NCBI RefSeq assembly: GCF_033955345.1
Contig: NZ_CP138332.1
Span: 1,922,001-1,986,000, forward strand
Direction of reading: 5' to 3'
Source of the DNA: Sphingobacterium bambusae
GTDB taxonomy: Bacteria; Bacteroidota; Bacteroidia; Sphingobacteriales; Sphingobacteriaceae
Length of the DNA stretch: 64,000 nt
The first letter of the stretch is position 1, and each line of letters starts with the position of its first letter. A program made the translations under genes and the position numbers. The notes beneath the pieces were generated by a model, which was given only the letters and a program-made list of their open reading frames with translations, did not search any database and was not told the DNA's origin. Of this stretch, positions 17,573-26,129 are shown in pieces.

Positions 17573-18799
17573 ATGGAGACTTTACAGGCCAAACAACGCT
17601 ACTATTCATTGGATGTATTTCGCGGTGCCACCGTGGCACTCATGATACTGGTCAACAACCCTGGAAGCTGGGCGCATACCTTTGCACCGTTAAAGCATGC
17701 GCCTTGGCATGGCTGCACACCGACCGATTTGGTCTTTCCATTTTTTCTTTTTGCCGTTGGTAATGCCATGTCCTTTGTCATTCCGCGTTTACAGGCGGCC
17801 GGTGCATCCGTTTTCTGGAAAAAAGTTATTCGACGAACGGTATTGATCTTCGCCATCGGATTTTTCCTAAATTATTGGCCTTTTGTGCAATGGACAGGCG
17901 ATAACCTAACTTGGCGCGAGTGGGTCAATACGGCCGATCCTGATAAAGGAATACGTATTATGGGCGTTCTGCAACGCATAGCCCTAGCCTACGGCTTTGC
18001 TTCCGTCCTAGCCTACTACCTTAAACCCAAAAATCTGATCTACATTTCCGCGGTTATTCTTCTTGGTTATTGGAGCCTAACGGTTTTTCTTGGCGGCGAT
18101 GATCCCTATTCATTGGCAGGGTGGTTTGGTACCGACATCGATAAACAGCTTATCGGGCCGGCACATATGTACAAAGGTGAAGGTGTAGCCTTCGACCCCG
18201 AAGGGCTCGCTAGTACCATTCCAGCGATTGTGCAGGTCATCTTTGGCTATTTGACGGGTGTTTTCATTGCTCGACAAGGATCGGTGGACTGGCTATGGAC
18301 AAAAGTACCATCCTCACAAGAGCCACATTTTAAGTTGCTCAGCGGTCTCTTTGTAACCGGATTTATCAGTTTGCTGCTCGCTTGGGCTTGGTCCTTAGGA
18401 TTTCCCATCAACAAAAAGATATGGACCAGTTCTTATGTACTTTACACCATCGGGTTGGCCATGCTGACGATCGGAAGCATGATCTGGTTTATAGAGGTAC
18501 AAGCTGTAAAAAATAAACTCACCAAATTCTTTGATGTTTTCGGCAAAAATCCACTTTTCATCTTCGTGCTCAGTGGGCTGCTCCCTCGATTCCTAAGCCT
18601 TTTCCGTATTCAAGACGGTACTTCCGAGGATGGATCCATCGTATACACGAGTGCGCTGAACTGGTATTATCAGCACATATGCGCAAAAATACCGGGCATT
18701 CCGGAGTGGGGCTCGCTAGCCTACGCATTAAGCTTCTTACTACTGATGTGGATTATTGGTTATGCATTAGATAAAAAGAAGATTTATATTAAAGTTTGA
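17573..18799 (+). CDS. DUF5009/NagX-type membrane acyltransferase
   Basis: A polytopic inner-membrane protein of 408 residues related to heparan-alpha-glucosaminide N-acetyltransferase (COG4299/DUF5009). It has the family's N-terminal RYYSLDVFRG, MILVNNPGSW and FPFFLFAVGNAMSF, followed by about ten hydrophobic segments. I chose the ATG at 17573 (METLQ) because the longer frame would need a TTG start and adds 12 residues ahead of the conserved N-terminus. Members are often linked to amino-sugar or glycan use, and the gene sits beside a ROK-SusCD locus and glycosidases. A role in acetylating imported glycan fragments is possible but not shown. Confidence 0.85.
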   Translation: METLQAKQRYYSLDVFRGATVALMILVNNPGSWAHTFAPLKHAPWHGCTPTDLVFPFFLFAVGNAMSFVIPRLQAAGASVFWKKVIRRTVLIFAIGFFLNYWPFVQWTGDNLTWREWVNTADPDKGIRIMGVLQRIALAYGFASVLAYYLKPKNLIYISAVILLGYWSLTVFLGGDDPYSLAGWFGTDIDKQLIGPAHMYKGEGVAFDPEGLASTIPAIVQVIFGYLTGVFIARQGSVDWLWTKVPSSQEPHFKLLSGLFVTGFISLLLAWAWSLGFPINKKIWTSSYVLYTIGLAMLTIGSMIWFIEVQAVKNKLTKFFDVFGKNPLFIFVLSGLLPRFLSLFRIQDGTSEDGSIVYTSALNWYYQHICAKIPGIPEWGSLAYALSFLLLMWIIGYALDKKKIYIKV

Positions 18800-18864
18800 T
18801 AATACCATCACGGCTAGGACAAAATCAGTCCTTTGAACATAGTAGCCCTAAGCCAAATAAAAAA

Positions 18865-18892
18865 CCCTGTGCATGTTTTAACATACACAGGG
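18865..18892. terminator. Bidirectional intrinsic terminator
   Basis: CCCTGTG (18865-18871) pairs with CACAGGG (18886-18892), and ATGT with ACAT inside it around a TTTA loop, with one mismatch. On the minus strand TTTTTTATTT follows. It lies between the convergent acyltransferase and GH3 genes. Confidence 0.85.
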
Positions 18893-18916
18893 CTTTCATC
18901 TTGAAAAATATCTTTT

Positions 18917-21298
18917 CTAAAAAGCGTAGTCCTTAGCCAATACAAACTCTCCAGTTAGCTTGGCATCATCCGAAGAACCGCCAAGCAACAACGTGAATTT
19001 ACCTTTTTCGGTTTTCCATTGTTTGTCCAGCCCCCATAACTTGAGGTCTTCTTTAGTAAGCACAAAAGATAATTCTTTCGTTTCACCTTGCTTAATCGCC
19101 TGCCGTGTAAATTTCTTCAGTTGTTTCACCGGCGTCACGACGCTGCTCACCTCATCGATCGCATACAGCTGCACCACCTCTTCACCATCGCGGTTTCCCG
19201 TGTTCTTCACATCCACACGCACTGTGCAGGCAAAATCATCGACCTGCTCTGCAAGCGCTACCCGAAGGTTGCTATAGGTAAAGCTGGTGTAACTTAAGCC
19301 ATAACCAAAAGCGTAGAGCGGCTTTGCATCAGACTCCACGTAATCGTGGTGTTTTGGCTTTGTATGGTTATAGTGCACAGGAAGCTGACCTACATAACGA
19401 GCAATGGAGATAGGCAATCTTCCCGCAGGGTTATAGTCGCCAAATAGCACATCAGCAATCGCCAAACCACCTTCCTGACCGGGATACCAAGCGTTCACGA
19501 TAGCAGGCACATGTGCCGCTGCCCAGTTGAGGTTCAATGGTCGCCCCATAATAGTAACTAAAACCAACGGTTTACCGGTAGCCTGCAAAGCCTGTAATAA
19601 TTTCAATTGGTCGCCCAAAAGATCCAAACTTGCGCGGTCAAATCCTTCGCCGCTTTCCATATCGCTAAGCGTACTAGCTCCACTATCCACGTTGGCTGCT
19701 CCGGTAGCTTGATAAGATGTCTTAAAATCTCGAGCACTGGATCCCCCTAAAACGAGTACGGTCACATCCGCTTCGGAGGCCGCCCGAACGGCAACTGCGA
19801 TATCAGAAGCAGTGGTATCCCGAATCGCACAGCCTTTCACGTAATCCACTTGGGTATTTTTAGACACAGCAGCACGAATTCCGGCAAGCACCGTTTTCAC
19901 TTTTTCTTCCGGCTGCGGCGCAGTGTAATCGCCCAATTGATTGTACATATTATCAGCATTCGGCCCAATTACGGCAATCCGCTTCAGCGATTTGCTCAAC
20001 GGCAACAGCTGGTTGTCGTTCTTCAATAATACGACCGCCTCGCGAGCCACCTTGCGAGCAAGGTCCAGGTGCTCCTTCGTCCCTACCTTCTTATCGACAG
20101 CCTTTTCATCCACATACGGCCGATCAAAAAGACCTAAGGCAAATTTTTGATAAAGCACGCGTGCCACCGCGCGATCCAACGTCTGTTGATCTACACGACC
20201 CGTTTTCACCGCCTCCAACAGGTTCTGGTTGTAGCCAGATCCGCTTAGATCCACATCAAGGCCTGCGTTTAGGCTTTGTTGCGCCGCATCCACCGCATCG
20301 GTTGCGGTGCCATGTCCTCCATTAAGACCCGAAATACTCAACAAATCGGAAACCACAAAACCTTGAAATCCCCACTGTTTACGCAGGATATCATTCAACA
20401 GCCAAGGATTAGCCGAACAAGGAACGCCATCAATAGAATTGTAAGCTGTCATCACCGATGCTGCTCCAGCTTTCACCGCCTGTTCAAAAGGAGGCAGAAA
20501 GTACTGCAACAGCGCACGCTCGCCAACGCTCACACTACCACCATTGTGTCCTCCTTCGGGAACAGCATAGGCCACGAAATGCTTCAAGGTGGAAATAATC
20601 TTGTCTGCCTCCCCAATCTTTGTTCCCTGAAAACCGGTAACCATAGCCTTTCCCATTTGTCCTATCAGATAGGGATCCTCTCCATAAGTCTCCTCCGTTC
20701 GTGACCAACGCGGGTCGCGTGCTAGATCCAGCACAGGCCCATAACCGTTCTTACCGCCTACGGCGGATGTTTCACGTGCAATAGCACTGGCCATCGATTG
20801 GATCAAGGTCGGATTCCAAGTACTGGCCTGCCCAATAGCCGTTGGAAAAACCGTTGCTCCGATAGCCATGTGTCCATGTGGTGCTTCTTCGGATAGCAGC
20901 AATGGAATTCCTAAACGCGTACTATCCAGCATAAAACGTTGAATAGCATTGGTCGCTTGCGCCGCTTCCTTGGAACTCAATCCATTGGTCAAGGTCTTCT
21001 GGGTCCAAGGATCCGCGCGCAGTGTGGCCCACAGCAAACCGATATGCTGCTGCTTGACAACATCCTTCAGTTTTTGGCTGGCCCGAACGGTTTTCCCTGA
21101 TTTCTCGTACATCTCCCAACCCAATAACTTGGAGAGCTGCCCCACTTTTTCTTCCACCGTCATACGGCCGAGCAAATCATCAACCCGATCTGTAATCGGT
21201 AGCTTACTATTCTTGTAGGGCAGCACCTGTGCCTGCCCTGTCAAGAATAAACCGGTCATCCCCCATATCAATAAGTACTTTATCTTCATGCTTTTCAT
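18917..21298 (-). CDS. Glycoside hydrolase family 3 (beta-glucosidase type, BglX-like)
   Basis: A secreted GH3 exo-beta-glycosidase of 793 residues. After a signal peptide come the N-terminal barrel (DRVDDLLGRMTVEEKVGQ, RDPRWSRTEETYGEDPYL, KHFVAYAVPEGGHNGG), the nucleophile Asp318 in GFVVSDLLSI, the alpha/beta sandwich (VIGPNADN, MGRPLNLNW, AWYPGQEGG) with a likely acid/base Glu in ESGEGFDRAS, and a fibronectin-III-like C-terminal domain. I took MKSMKIKYLL at 21298 as the start; a frame 13 codons longer begins with MAAVYARYL, which spoils the signal peptide. It is 70 bp downstream of the GH92 gene in the same direction, hence probably one operon. GH3 specificity (glucose, xylose, GlcNAc) cannot be set from motifs alone. 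Confidence 0.92.
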   Translation of the reverse strand: MKSMKIKYLLIWGMTGLFLTGQAQVLPYKNSKLPITDRVDDLLGRMTVEEKVGQLSKLLGWEMYEKSGKTVRASQKLKDVVKQQHIGLLWATLRADPWTQKTLTNGLSSKEAAQATNAIQRFMLDSTRLGIPLLLSEEAPHGHMAIGATVFPTAIGQASTWNPTLIQSMASAIARETSAVGGKNGYGPVLDLARDPRWSRTEETYGEDPYLIGQMGKAMVTGFQGTKIGEADKIISTLKHFVAYAVPEGGHNGGSVSVGERALLQYFLPPFEQAVKAGAASVMTAYNSIDGVPCSANPWLLNDILRKQWGFQGFVVSDLLSISGLNGGHGTATDAVDAAQQSLNAGLDVDLSGSGYNQNLLEAVKTGRVDQQTLDRAVARVLYQKFALGLFDRPYVDEKAVDKKVGTKEHLDLARKVAREAVVLLKNDNQLLPLSKSLKRIAVIGPNADNMYNQLGDYTAPQPEEKVKTVLAGIRAAVSKNTQVDYVKGCAIRDTTASDIAVAVRAASEADVTVLVLGGSSARDFKTSYQATGAANVDSGASTLSDMESGEGFDRASLDLLGDQLKLLQALQATGKPLVLVTIMGRPLNLNWAAAHVPAIVNAWYPGQEGGLAIADVLFGDYNPAGRLPISIARYVGQLPVHYNHTKPKHHDYVESDAKPLYAFGYGLSYTSFTYSNLRVALAEQVDDFACTVRVDVKNTGNRDGEEVVQLYAIDEVSSVVTPVKQLKKFTRQAIKQGETKELSFVLTKEDLKLWGLDKQWKTEKGKFTLLLGGSSDDAKLTGEFVLAKDYAF

Positions 21299-21368
21299 AT
21301 TCTTTTCATACAGATAACGAGCGTATACAGCTGCCATCTGCTGCTCTATGTTTATATTCTCGCCTCAG

Positions 21369-23657
21369 CTACTGTATCGATGTTGGCCTAGCCTCTTTTG
21401 CCACACCAAAAGTAGATGAAGGTGATGTGCCCATCTCAAACTCCAATGATCCACCTTGCATCAAATCAGCATAGCTGATGTAAGATTTCTCGTAAGGCTG
21501 CCCATTTAACTTCACAGACTGTATATACTTAGCTTCTTTGCTGTTGTTGTGCGCAATGATCGTCAATGATTTTCCGGCATCCAAAGCCAGCGTAACCTTA
21601 TCAAAAAGCGGGCTACCAAAGATAAATGGCCCACCGGCTGGCGACACTTGGTAAAAACCTATAGCCGATAGCACATACCATGCAGACATTTGCCCAACAT
21701 CTTCGTTACCCGATAACCCATCAACCTTGTCGGTATATAAGGTGGCCAATGTTTGACGCACCCGATCCGCTGCTTTCCAAGGTTGTCCAGCAAAAGGATA
21801 CATGTAGATCACATGATGGCTAGGTTCATTACCATGCGCATACTGTCCAATCAAACCACTGATATCAGGAGATGCTTCCTCGCCCAAATCGCCCTCTACC
21901 ACAAAAAGAGAATCCAATTTATTGATAAACCGCTCTTCGCTACCGAAAAGGCCTATAAAACCATTCACATCATGCGGCACCAACCAGGTATATTGCCAAG
22001 CATTTCCTTCGGTATAGTCATTAGCCAAGTGCGCGGAATGAAAGGGATCAAATTTGCCTGGTCTAAAGTTACCCTGCGAATCCTTCCCACGCAAAAATTG
22101 AATATCTTTATCGAAATAATGTTTGTAAGCTTGACTTCTTTCACTAAAGTAACGGTAGTCCTCTTCTGCACCACGCAACTTGGCTACCTGCGCTAGGCTC
22201 CAATCGGCAATGGCAAATTCCAATCCTTTAGCTACCGACTCTACCTTTTCCTTATCATAGGGCACAAAACCGTATTTCTTGTACGAGTCCAGTCCACGGT
22301 CATCTTTCATCGCCGAGGCCTTCATTGCTTCGTAAGCCAAATCTTTGTCAAAACCTTCTACACCTTTTAAATAAGCATCCGCAACCACAATAATCCCCGG
22401 ATTACCGACCATACAATCGGTCTCGTTACCAACCAAGTGCCACACCGGCAATTTGCCTTGTTCTTGATAAATGCGTAACATCGTATTCACCATATCTGGC
22501 AAACGGTCGCGATGAATAATACTCATCAATGGGTGTGCTGCGCGATACGTATCCCACAATGAAAATGTCGTATAATTGTTTCCAGATGCCAAGCGATGCG
22601 GCTTGAAATCTGAGCCCATATAATCACCATTGACATCATTGAAGAGCGATGGTGCAATCATCGTATGATACAGTGCGGTATAGAAAATCTTGCGCGCAAC
22701 GCTATCCTGAGTTTCCACCTTTACCTTTGCAAGTTCTTCATTCCAGGCTTGGTCAGCAGCTTTTCGCGTAGCATCAAAGTCCCAGCCGGCAAGCTCTTCC
22801 TGCATATTTAATTTAGCGTTGGCTACGCTAACCGGTGATACCGCCACTTTCACCAAGAGCAGCTGCTCGCCTTCATTTTTAGCGAAAGTTAGCTCCCCAT
22901 AGGCACGTTTTACACGGATGCTATCGCCAGCCTGCACAGCCGTGCTATCGGCTAAACGAATCTTGACAACCGGTTGCGAAAAGGTGGCTGTGAAATAGAT
23001 CTTTTGGTTTTTTGCCCAACCCATTGAGTAGCGGTATCCCGAGACTACCGAGTCGTTCTCCAAAACAATATGTCCTTCCTTCTCTCCTTCCCAACCAATA
23101 CCTGCATCCAAATTGATCAACACTTTAGGTGTTTCCGCTTTGGGAAAGGTGTATTTATGAAAGCCCACGCGAGCAGTAGCCGTGAGTTCGGCATCCACAT
23201 TGAAGCGATCCAAGTGTACGGCGTAAAAACCTGGACGCACAGTTTCCGTTTCTCGTTTAAAAAGAGAGTAAGCGCCCGTGCTTTCGTCAGCAGCAGTGCC
23301 GCGATCGAAACGTACATCGCCGGTGAAGGGTAAGAATACGATATCGCCTAAATCGCCAATACCGGTACCACTCAAATGTTGGTGCGAGAATCCCATAATA
23401 GTAGAATCGGAAATATGGTAACCCGACACCCAGTCCCAACCGGTAGAAATATTAGATGGCCCAAGCTGCACAGCGCCATAAGGCACGTTTGCGCCAACAA
23501 AAACGTGGCCATGTCCGCCGGTGCCGATGTATGGGTCAACATACTGTGTTAAGCTCTCCGATGTTGGAAGATCGGCGTTAACGCCGCACGCCGCCACGGC
23601 AAGGAACGGCGCTCCGAAAAAAGCGAGTTTCTTCACGAAACTTTTTACTACGATCAT
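21369..23657 (-). CDS. GH92 alpha-mannosidase, lipoprotein
   Basis: A 762-residue calcium-dependent exo-alpha-mannosidase that trims mannose from N-glycans. Family motifs: DPYIGTGGHGHVFVGANVPYG near the N-terminus, GFSHQHLSGTG, WDTYRAAHPL, HLVGNETDCMVG (about residue 410) and the catalytic acid/base region GNEDVGQMSAWYVLSAIGFY (about residue 650). The start at 23657 gives a proper lipoprotein signal (AVAAC, Cys24); the upstream alternative at 23735 adds 26 residues without one. Its neighbours are a GH3 enzyme downstream and a divergent GH29 fucosidase. Linkage (alpha-1,2, -1,3, -1,6) is not predictable here. Confidence 0.94.
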   Translation of the reverse strand: MIVVKSFVKKLAFFGAPFLAVAACGVNADLPTSESLTQYVDPYIGTGGHGHVFVGANVPYGAVQLGPSNISTGWDWVSGYHISDSTIMGFSHQHLSGTGIGDLGDIVFLPFTGDVRFDRGTAADESTGAYSLFKRETETVRPGFYAVHLDRFNVDAELTATARVGFHKYTFPKAETPKVLINLDAGIGWEGEKEGHIVLENDSVVSGYRYSMGWAKNQKIYFTATFSQPVVKIRLADSTAVQAGDSIRVKRAYGELTFAKNEGEQLLLVKVAVSPVSVANAKLNMQEELAGWDFDATRKAADQAWNEELAKVKVETQDSVARKIFYTALYHTMIAPSLFNDVNGDYMGSDFKPHRLASGNNYTTFSLWDTYRAAHPLMSIIHRDRLPDMVNTMLRIYQEQGKLPVWHLVGNETDCMVGNPGIIVVADAYLKGVEGFDKDLAYEAMKASAMKDDRGLDSYKKYGFVPYDKEKVESVAKGLEFAIADWSLAQVAKLRGAEEDYRYFSERSQAYKHYFDKDIQFLRGKDSQGNFRPGKFDPFHSAHLANDYTEGNAWQYTWLVPHDVNGFIGLFGSEERFINKLDSLFVVEGDLGEEASPDISGLIGQYAHGNEPSHHVIYMYPFAGQPWKAADRVRQTLATLYTDKVDGLSGNEDVGQMSAWYVLSAIGFYQVSPAGGPFIFGSPLFDKVTLALDAGKSLTIIAHNNSKEAKYIQSVKLNGQPYEKSYISYADLMQGGSLEFEMGTSPSSTFGVAKEARPTSIQ

Positions 23658-23942
23658 AAATACGAAACTATAGTGTTTGGATAAAAAATAGGCTAAAGCA
23701 AAGGAAAAATACCGAATATGAAGCTCCTTCGACAATGACCGCCCTAAATTAACGTTTTAGCAATTAAAACGGAGAATATACCTACATTTTTACAGAAAAA
23801 ATCATCTTTCAATGCTTACTAGAAATTATTCGTCAAAATTAAAAACATATCAATAACTTAGTCCTGTCCAAGAAAATGCATTCTTTCTGCACAACAGCAG
23901 TCGATCTCTTAATCTGTGGGCAAAATAACCAACACAGCTAAC

Positions 23943-25721
23943 ATGAAAAATCGTTACAGGAAGCGTTCTGGCATTATGGTTGCCATTTTTTTACTATCAA
24001 GCCTCAGTTTATGGGCGCAAAGCAGCCGAACGGCTTGGTTCGAGGAAGCACGCTATGGCATGTTTATACATTGGGGGCTTTACAGCGCGGCTGAAGGACT
24101 ATGGAAGGGAGAAAAGTTGCGCTATGGCAACAATTATGCAGAATGGATCCGCTACAGAAATCGCATTTCTAAAGAGGAATATGGCGAGCTAGCAAAACGC
24201 TTCGTATGGGATAAGATCAATCCGGAAGAATGGGTCATTGCCGCAAAAAAATCGGGCATGAAATATATCATCATGACCTCCAAACACCATGACGGCGTTG
24301 CCCTGTGGGATACACAGGTAGGCGACTACTCTCTCACAAAGCTATCGGGCAGCAACCGCGATATCATCAAAGAACTTGCGGACGCCTGCCGTAAACACGG
24401 ATTGAAACTGGGCTTCTATTACTCGCATTGGATAGACTGGGAACATCCCTACGCTTGGGACCATAACCAAGAACTGACAGGCCATGTGACCGATGCCCAA
24501 TTCGATCAGTATTGGCAGGAAAAAGCTATTCCGCAATTGCGCGAACTATTGACGAACTATGGCGATATTGCAGTGATGTGGTTCGACATGTGGATACCTT
24601 ATCAAAATACGATATTCAAGAAAGAACAATTGGAGCAGGCAGCTTCCTTGATTCGCGAATTACAACCCAATTGCTTAATCAACTCCCGCTTAGGCTTGCC
24701 AAAGGATAGCAAATTTGTCGACTTTGAAACCTTGGGCGATAACCAATTTGGATCCAGCTATACCGAACACCCTTGGGAAACACCGGGCACCATTGCCCAT
24801 TCTTGGGGATACAATGGGCAGGAGCACGAATGGAAATCTACAGGTCAGCTTTTCGAATCGCTCATAGGTAATGTCGCATTGAACGGTGATTTCACCCTAA
24901 ACATCGGCCCGCGCGCCGACGGTTCTCTTCCTTACGAAAGCATCTCACGCTTGAACGACCTCGGTGCCTGGCTAAAGCAATATGGTGAGGCGATATATGG
25001 GAATACAGGGCTGAGGCTCGCTGCCAATCAACACGATTGGGGAAAGCTAACACGCAAGACGGTAGAAAACATTGTCTACCTTCATGTTTTTAACTGGCCC
25101 TTAGATCGCATCCTGCGTGTCACCGGGATCAACAGTATGCCGAAGAAAGTTGAGCTTTTGTCGAACAACCAAACGCAGACTTTGCCTTTCGAACAACAGG
25201 GACCTCTGCTACATATTACACTGCCCGACAGACAGGCAGATCACTTTGTTTCTGTTTTGCGGGTGGAATATCCATCCATTGATCTTGACGCTAATGTCGT
25301 TGCCGAATCTACTTTCGGTGGTTTTGGATTGACCGGAATCAACGCCAAAGAAACAAATAAGCTGAGCCATGCCCGCTATGATGGAAAACGCCCAGCCCAC
25401 GTTAAAACAAGCGAAGCGGCAATCAGCTGGGACGTCTACTTTCCAGAAGCGGGTACCTACCGCGTAGACTTATCCTCACACAACCCCAATGAAGAAAATA
25501 TCAGCATCACTGTGGCCTTAGGAAAACAACAGTTGGATGCCGTCGTCAAACCGAGCGGCAAGATTGTTGCCGAGCCCAATGAAAAGAACTATACCGACGA
25601 GTTTGTTGACCAAGCGCTCGGCGAGATGATCGTCGACAAACCAGGTAAATACACCCTAAAGTTTCAATCGCAAAGCCACAAAGCACTTTGGTTGAACCAT
25701 ATTTGGATCATCAAAAAATAG
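23943..25721 (+). CDS. Alpha-L-fucosidase, GH29, with C-terminal carbohydrate-binding-like domain
   Basis: A secreted 592-residue GH29 enzyme. After the signal peptide (LSLWAQ) come ARYGMFIHWGLYS, MKYIIMTSKHHDGVALW and IAVMWFDMW; Asp215 is at the nucleophile position. A beta-sandwich region follows at about 330-430, then a C-terminal domain of about 130 residues (from about 460) with the DISWDVYFPEAGTYRVDL type of motif found in carbohydrate-binding add-ons. The ATG at 23943 is preferred to 23916 because it begins the signal peptide directly. It is divergent from GH92/GH3. It differs from the fucosidase at the left edge in its motifs (FDMW versus LDGG), suggesting different linkage or aglycone preference. 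Confidence 0.93.
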   Translation: MKNRYRKRSGIMVAIFLLSSLSLWAQSSRTAWFEEARYGMFIHWGLYSAAEGLWKGEKLRYGNNYAEWIRYRNRISKEEYGELAKRFVWDKINPEEWVIAAKKSGMKYIIMTSKHHDGVALWDTQVGDYSLTKLSGSNRDIIKELADACRKHGLKLGFYYSHWIDWEHPYAWDHNQELTGHVTDAQFDQYWQEKAIPQLRELLTNYGDIAVMWFDMWIPYQNTIFKKEQLEQAASLIRELQPNCLINSRLGLPKDSKFVDFETLGDNQFGSSYTEHPWETPGTIAHSWGYNGQEHEWKSTGQLFESLIGNVALNGDFTLNIGPRADGSLPYESISRLNDLGAWLKQYGEAIYGNTGLRLAANQHDWGKLTRKTVENIVYLHVFNWPLDRILRVTGINSMPKKVELLSNNQTQTLPFEQQGPLLHITLPDRQADHFVSVLRVEYPSIDLDANVVAESTFGGFGLTGINAKETNKLSHARYDGKRPAHVKTSEAAISWDVYFPEAGTYRVDLSSHNPNEENISITVALGKQQLDAVVKPSGKIVAEPNEKNYTDEFVDQALGEMIVDKPGKYTLKFQSQSHKALWLNHIWIIKK

Positions 25722-25734
25722 ATCCTTGATTCTC

Positions 25735-25769
25735 TCCTGCCCAATCGCACCTTAGGCGATAGGGCAGGA
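25735..25769 (+). terminator. Intrinsic terminator after the GH29 gene
   Basis: TCCTGCCC (25735-25742) pairs with GGGCAGGA (25762-25769), and ATCGC with GCGAT inside it, followed by TTTTCC. It lies 13 bp after the fucosidase stop codon. Confidence 0.8.
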
Positions 25770-25863
25770 TTTTCCCCAGCCTCCCCGAGCCTTCAACAAA
25801 GCCGACTATTCTTAGAAACCAGCCAACCTCTCTTTAGTCAACAAAATAATTTTCTTAAAAAGA

Positions 25864-25895
25864 TTTGCGACTTATGTAACAGAAGCATACCTTTG
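25864..25895 (+). promoter_or_regulatory. Consensus promoter of the receptor-DUF4374 operon
   Basis: TTTG (25864-25867), a 20-nt spacer, and TACCTTTG (25888-25895) match the Bacteroidota promoter perfectly. The start site would fall at about 25902, some 220 nt before the receptor ATG, leaving a long leader RNA. Confidence 0.8.
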
Positions 25896-25901
25896 CGTTG
25901 T

Positions 25902-25920
25902 TTATACTAAATCTAAATAA
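25902..25920. promoter_or_regulatory. Fur-box-like A/T palindrome at the predicted start site
   Basis: TTATACTAAATCTAAATAA has the right half TCTAAATAA and matching outer TTAT/ATAA ends, resembling iron-box sequences seen before Bacteroidota iron-uptake genes. Only about half of the symmetric positions match, so this is a tentative call, strengthened by its placement at +1 of a putative siderophore-uptake operon. Confidence 0.4.
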
Positions 25921-26125
25921 GAACAAACCAATAAGGCGGCAACCTTGACCCTTGTTCTAGTGTAAAAACAACGGAAGTAACAGATGGACTCGACATAATA
26001 AAAACATCAGCGCCATAACGAACGGCAATTCGTATGGCGCCAACAAACTGATCCAACGGCAATTGGAACAGTCAACTTCACTACGCTAGTCGCGTAGCCT
26101 TCTTCTAACGCATGACCATTAAAAG
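25921..26125 (+). promoter_or_regulatory. Structured 5' leader with three CGGCAA-loop hairpins
   Basis: Three stem-loops share the identical 6-nt loop CGGCAA with unrelated stems. The first is AAGG/CCTT (25933-25946), inside an outer GAACAA/TTGTTC closure (25921-25957). The second is ACGAA/TTCGT inside GCGCCAT/ATGGCGC (26010-26040). The third is TCCAA/TTGGA inside CTG/CAG (26048-26071). A fourth hairpin, CTACGC/GCGTAG (26081-26097), has a different loop. Stems differ but pair, so the loop sequence is what is kept. It does not fit any riboswitch class I can recognise. A 5-codon reading frame (26112-26129) ends in the receptor start. Confidence 0.6.
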
Positions 26126-26129
26126 ATGA
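26112..26129 (+). other. Five-codon upstream reading frame overlapping the receptor start
   Basis: ATG ACC ATT AAA AGA TGA (MTIKR) ends with a TGA that shares bases with the receptor ATG (ATGA). If translated it would couple ribosome termination to receptor initiation. It may equally be chance. Confidence 0.3.

Noticed and set aside
25930..25946. GGCAACC-like bases in the receptor leader suggesting a SAM-I riboswitch
   Set aside because: The remaining SAM-I core (P1, kink-turn, conserved junctions) is absent; the bases are explained by the repeated CGGCAA hairpin loops.
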